This document shows, piece by piece, positions 61,004 through 64,000 of a stretch of DNA of 64,000 bases. A program made the position numbers and the translations under genes. Source of the DNA: Brooklawnia sp963780175 (GTDB taxonomy: Bacteria; Actinomycetota; Actinomycetes; Propionibacteriales; Propionibacteriaceae); contig CAWAAT010000007.1 in the NCBI GenBank assembly GCA_963780175.1, forward strand, positions 62,001-126,000, written 5' to 3'. The stretch's first letter is position 1; every line of letters begins with the position of its first letter. The notes under the pieces were generated by a model that was not told the DNA's origin, ran no database searches, and worked only from the letters and a program-made list of their open reading frames with translations.

Positions 61004-61606
61004 ATGGCCATCTACACCCTGCCTGATCTGGACTACGACTTCGGCGCACTCGAGCCGCACATCAGCGGCGAGATCATGCGACTTCACCACGATAAGCACC
61101 ACCAGGCCTACGTGGACGGCGCCAACACGGCGCTGGACAAGCTGGCGGCTGCTCGGGCGAGCGGCGATTTTGGAGCCATCAGCAAGCTTGAGAAGGACCT
61201 CGCCTTCAATCTTGGCGGTCACGCCAATCACAGCGTCTTCTGGAAGAATCTGACCCCCAACGCCCCGGAGCGTCCCGAGGGCGAATTGGCCGCAGCCATC
61301 GATGAGTACTTCGACAGCTTCGACGCCTTCAAGAAGCAGTTCAGCGAGGCCGCCAAGTCGATCCAGGGATCCGGCTGGGGTGCCCTGGTTTTCGACCCGA
61401 TCGCCGGGCGCCTGAACACGCTGGCCTTCTACGATCAGCAAAACAACCTGCCGGCCGGTTCCGTGCCGCTGTTGCTGCTCGACATGTGGGAGCACGCCTT
61501 CTACCTGCAGTACAAGAACGTCAAGGCCGACTACGTGACTGCCTTCTGGAACATCGTCAACTGGGACGACGTGGCGGCACGGTTCGCCAAGGCCTCCGCC
61601 AAGTGA
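61004..61606 (+). CDS. sodA: Fe/Mn superoxide dismutase
   Basis: This enzyme dismutates superoxide to peroxide and oxygen. In the 200 residues the metal ligands are His28 (LHHDKHHQAYV), His76 (GGHANHSVFW), Asp160 and His164 (LDMWEHAFYLQY). From memory, the sequence is close to Propionibacterium and Mycobacterium SODs, but the residue before the outer-sphere glutamine region is Gln145 (FYDQQNN) where those have His. GGAGAG lies upstream. It is monocistronic between two terminators. Confidence 0.96.
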   Translation: MAIYTLPDLDYDFGALEPHISGEIMRLHHDKHHQAYVDGANTALDKLAAARASGDFGAISKLEKDLAFNLGGHANHSVFWKNLTPNAPERPEGELAAAIDEYFDSFDAFKKQFSEAAKSIQGSGWGALVFDPIAGRLNTLAFYDQQNNLPAGSVPLLLLDMWEHAFYLQYKNVKADYVTAFWNIVNWDDVAARFAKASAK

Positions 61607-61631
61607 TCTGCTGACTGCCCCGCAGTCGCAT

Positions 61632-61676
61632 AGAAGCCCTCGCACCTCAACCTGAGGAGCGTGGGCTTCTTTGTTT
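61632..61676 (+). terminator. Rho-independent terminator after sodA
   Basis: AGAAGCCC (61632-61639) pairs with GGGCTTCT (61663-61670), with CGC/GCG inside, and is followed by TTGTTT. This is the most classical terminator in the window. Confidence 0.88.
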
Positions 61677-61717
61677 CCTGTCTTGACTAGGCAAGTTGTC
61701 ACCTTTCTTAGATTTTC

Positions 61718-61747
61718 TTGGCGTTTTCTCAGAGACTGACCTAGACT
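61718..61747 (+). promoter_or_regulatory. Promoter of the first Rpf-like gene, TTGGCG-18-TAGACT
   Basis: -35 TTGGCG (61718-61723) and -10 TAGACT (61742-61747) are 18 bases apart. The predicted start near 61754 falls at the foot of a hairpin. An alternative upstream pair, TTGACT/TAGATT, has a 20-base spacer. Confidence 0.5.
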
Positions 61748-61752
61748 CTTAC

Positions 61753-61798
61753 CTGTGGGTCTCACCCGGCCCGCACTGCCCCAGCGGCAGCCCCACAG
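61753..61798 (+). other. Structured mRNA leader of the first Rpf-like gene
   Basis: CTGTGGG (61753-61759) pairs with CCCACAG (61792-61798) around an inner CTGCC/GGCAG hairpin (61776-61790). The ribosome-binding GGAGAG begins three bases later. Confidence 0.45.
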
Positions 61799-61813
61799 TG
61801 GAGAGATCTACGA

Positions 61814-62950
61814 ATGAAGAAGCCCCTCGTTGCAGTCATCGCAGGCGCAGTGGCGTTGGTTTCCATCGGCGCCGGCGGTGTGGCCAGCGCCATGGACAAG
61901 GCGATCACCCTGTCGGTGGACGGGGAACTCAAGCAGGCGCACGTCTGGGGCGCCACTGTCCAGGACGCCCTGGCGGCCTCCGACATCGCACTGTCCGCGC
62001 GTGACCTCGTCTCGCCAGCGGCAGAGGCCCCCATCTCCGACGGCACCGTGATCGACGTGCGCTTCGCACGGCCGGTGACAGTCGACATCGACGGCACCGT
62101 CCGGGTCTTCTGGACCACGGCCGCCACCCTGGACGACGCGCTCGCTGAGTTCGGCCTGCACGATCCCGACGCACGCCTGTCGGTCGATCGTTCCACCCCG
62201 CTGGGACGCGAGGGTCTGGCGTTCTCTGCGGTGACACCGAAGGACGTCGAGATTACCCTCGGCAACACGGTCATTGCCACCCGCTCGACGGCAGCTGACG
62301 TGCAGAGCCTGCTCAACGAGAACGGCATCGCCGTCGACTCCGACGACCGGGTCAGCCACTCCGTCGACACCCCGGTGAGCCAAGGCCTGCAGGTGAACGT
62401 CCAACGGGTCGAGGTCAAGGAGGTCGTCGAGGAAGCGGTCATCGACTACGTGACCCAGACCACCGAGGACGCATCCATGACCAAAGGCACCCAGACGGTG
62501 ACCACTGCGGGCAAGGAAGGCACGAAGGCCGTGGTCTGGCAGGTCGTGTACGTCGAGGGCATCGAGGAGTCTCGGGCCGTGACCCGCGAGGACGTCATCG
62601 TCCCGGCCGTTGACCAACAGGTCACCGTCGGCACCAAGGCGGCCACCGTATCCTCCGCCACGGCCAGCTACTCCGGTAGCCACGCCGACTGGATGGCCGC
62701 CGCCGGAATCTCCCCGTCCGACTACTCTGCCGTCGAGATCCTCGTCATGCGAGAGTCCAGCTGGAACCCCTCCGCCGTGAACCCCACCAGCGGAGCCTGC
62801 GGGCTCACCCAGGCGCTGCCCTGTTCCAAGATCGGCCCCAACTGGAGCGACCCCGTGGTGGCTCTCGCCTGGGGTGACGCCTACGTGAAGGGACGCTACG
62901 GCAGCTGGCAAGCCGCCCTGGCGCACTCCTACTCCGTCGGCTGGTACTGA
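61814..62950 (+). CDS. Secreted DUF348-G5 protein with lytic-transglycosylase-like C-terminus
   Basis: The 378 residues have a signal peptide ending near GAGGVASA (no lipobox) and three DUF348 modules (about 28-85, 86-140, 141-198). A G5 domain follows (about 200-280; VEEAVIDYVTQTTEDASMTK). The C-terminal domain of about 85 residues has the glutamate-bearing AVEILVMRESSWNPSAVN, then SGACGLTQALPCSKIG. This is the architecture of RpfB with the Rpf catalytic domain replaced by an SLT/aggregation-promoting-factor-like domain, so peptidoglycan cleavage is expected. The downstream gene is a paralogue with an Rpf-type end. Confidence 0.88.
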   Translation: MKKPLVAVIAGAVALVSIGAGGVASAMDKAITLSVDGELKQAHVWGATVQDALAASDIALSARDLVSPAAEAPISDGTVIDVRFARPVTVDIDGTVRVFWTTAATLDDALAEFGLHDPDARLSVDRSTPLGREGLAFSAVTPKDVEITLGNTVIATRSTAADVQSLLNENGIAVDSDDRVSHSVDTPVSQGLQVNVQRVEVKEVVEEAVIDYVTQTTEDASMTKGTQTVTTAGKEGTKAVVWQVVYVEGIEESRAVTREDVIVPAVDQQVTVGTKAATVSSATASYSGSHADWMAAAGISPSDYSAVEILVMRESSWNPSAVNPTSGACGLTQALPCSKIGPNWSDPVVALAWGDAYVKGRYGSWQAALAHSYSVGWY

Positions 62951-62982
62951 TACCCCGGATCTCCGGGAAAGAAAAGGAACCC

Positions 62983-64000
62983 ATGAAGAAGCCTTTGACA
63001 CTTGCGCTCGTCGGCGTGCTCGCCGCTTCATCGCTCGGCCTGGGTAGTGCTGCCGCCGCGTATGACAAGGCCATCACGCTGAGCGTGGACGGTCAGGCCC
63101 AACAGGTTCACGTCTGGGGTCACACCGTGCAGGACGCACTGGACGCCCAGGACATCGATCTGGGTGCCCGCGACCTGGTGATGCCGGCGGCATCCGAGAA
63201 GATCTCTGATGGCAGCACGGTCGAGGTACGGTTCGCCCGGCAGGTCAACGTAGATGTGGACGGCGTGACCACCACAGTCTGGACCACCGCGCTGCGCCTG
63301 GACGAGGTGCTCGCCGAGATCGGCCTGCACGACCCGGACGCACGACTCTCGGTCGACAGGTCCACTCCCCTGGGCCGCGAGGGACTCAACGTGGTCGCCG
63401 TGACCCCCAAGGACACCCGCATCACCGTGGACGGACGTGTTGTCAACGCCCGCACCACCGCCGAGGACGTGGCCGGCCTGTTGTCCGAACAAGGCATCAC
63501 CCTCGCCGAGCACGACCGGGTGAACCCGGCCGCCGAGACCGCGCTCAGTGCCGGTCTTCAGGTGGTGGTGCATCGGGTTGCCGTCACCGAGGCCATCGAG
63601 ACCCAGGTGATCGACTACGAGACCGTCACAACCGAGGACTCCAGCCTCAGCCAGGGCACCAACCGGGTCGACACGGCCGGCGTCGAGGGCGAGAAGTCGG
63701 TCGTCTACCAGGTGGTCGCCGTAGACGGTGTCGAGGAGTCGCGCAGCGTCGTCCGTGAGGAGATCTTGAGGGCTCCGGTCACCCGCCAGGTCACCGTGGG
63801 CACCAGCACCACCGGGGCTGGCGCACCGACGGTCGCCAGCGGCAGCGTCTGGGACGCGATCGCGCAGTGCGAATCGGGTGGCAACTGGGCCATCAACACC
63901 GGCAACGGCTACTACGGCGGCCTGCAGTTCGCCACCGCCACATGGCTGAGCCTTGGCGGCGGCGCCTACGCCCCGACCGCGAATCTTGCCTCTCGCGAGC
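62983..64000 (+). CDS. rpfB: Resuscitation-promoting factor RpfB-like (partial at right edge)
   Basis: About 339 codons are visible. The signal peptide (MKKPLTLALVGVLAASSLGL) and three DUF348 modules are clearly paralogous to the gene just upstream. For example, both contain HDPDARLSVDRSTPLGREGL. A G5 domain follows, and then the transglycosylase-like Rpf domain with the catalytic glutamate in WDAIAQCESGGNWAIN and GYYGGLQFATATWLSLGG. Rpf enzymes cut peptidoglycan and help dormant cells resume growth. AAAGGAA lies upstream of the ATG; the gap to the previous gene is 32 bases with a small CCGGA/TCCGG hairpin, so the two are probably co-transcribed. Confidence 0.93.
   Translation, partial: MKKPLTLALVGVLAASSLGLGSAAAAYDKAITLSVDGQAQQVHVWGHTVQDALDAQDIDLGARDLVMPAASEKISDGSTVEVRFARQVNVDVDGVTTTVWTTALRLDEVLAEIGLHDPDARLSVDRSTPLGREGLNVVAVTPKDTRITVDGRVVNARTTAEDVAGLLSEQGITLAEHDRVNPAAETALSAGLQVVVHRVAVTEAIETQVIDYETVTTEDSSLSQGTNRVDTAGVEGEKSVVYQVVAVDGVEESRSVVREEILRAPVTRQVTVGTSTTGAGAPTVASGSVWDAIAQCESGGNWAINTGNGYYGGLQFATATWLSLGGGAYAPTANLASRE

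Noticed and set aside
61677..61813. c-di-AMP (ydaO-type) riboswitch upstream of the Rpf-like gene
   Set aside because: The leader after the predicted start is only about 60 bases and the conserved ydaO core is not recognisable. The space from the terminator to the ATG is 137 bases.
1..64000. Mobile elements, prophage, defence islands, tRNA or rRNA genes
   Set aside because: No transposase, integrase, terminal repeats, CRISPR repeats or cloverleaf-forming intergenic sequence was seen. Gene content and composition are uniform housekeeping.

Overview
The window is a gene-dense, high-GC chromosomal segment of an actinobacterium. The best guess is the family Propionibacteriaceae. The reasons are the superoxide dismutase, which resembles the Propionibacterium and mycobacterial cambialistic type; a pyruvate:flavodoxin oxidoreductase; an MptB-type mannosyltransferase; RpfB-like resuscitation factors with DUF348 and G5 domains; and the actinobacterial orders sucC-sucD-DUF6350-purN-purH and tsaE-tsaB-rimI-tsaD-groES-groEL. 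Nearly everything is core metabolism or information processing. I see no insertion sequence, prophage, CRISPR array, rRNA or tRNA, and no gene-free stretch longer than about 235 bases.

Layout. 1-9.9 kb: nifJ (runs off the left edge and carries a frameshift), ilvA, a sirtuin, nhaA, metG, an RNase HI fusion and cdd. 10-15.3 kb: two tandem BMP-family lipoproteins, a TrpB2-type enzyme and a CorC/CNNM-like membrane protein. 15.3-25.4 kb: central carbon and one-carbon metabolism (icd, purU, mdh, folD, sucC, sucD) mixed with late purine synthesis (purN, purH). FolD makes and PurU removes the 10-formyl-tetrahydrofolate that PurN and PurH use. 25.4-31.9 kb: pcrA (frameshifted), a GlsB-like protein, and a PspC-linked two-component system whose response regulator gene carries two frameshifts. 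31.9-40.2 kb: three GMP-pathway genes (guaA, guaB3, guaB), cysK-cysE, chorismate mutase, a LysM coiled-coil protein and an MptB-like mannosyltransferase. 40.3-47.2 kb: groEL and groES with two CIRCE operators, then the t6A tRNA-modification operon. 47.2-54.6 kb: a DEAD-box helicase, a GT4 mannosyltransferase, the glmS-acpS-nnrDE operon and coaA. 54.6-64 kb: rpsI/rplM, an EF-G2-like factor, trmB-truA-methyltransferase, csbD, sodA and two tandem RpfB-like genes, the second cut by the right edge.

Expression signals. A recurring arrangement is a TANNNT -10 hexamer (most often TAGACT or TAGGCT) ending only 6-8 bases before an ATG or GTG. It is seen at about fifteen operon heads and predicts widespread leaderless transcription. 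coaA has a variation: the leaderless ATG opens an eight-codon reading frame whose stop overlaps the coaA GTG. Within operons, ATGA or GTGA stop/start overlaps are the rule. Shine-Dalgarno sites appear mainly at groES, sodA, csbD, mdh, icd, guaB3, the helicase, the lipoproteins and the Rpf genes.

Quality note. Four places in three conserved genes (nifJ, pcrA and the response regulator twice) need removal of exactly one base to restore the reading frame. All are +1 events, which suggests draft-assembly errors more than pseudogenes.
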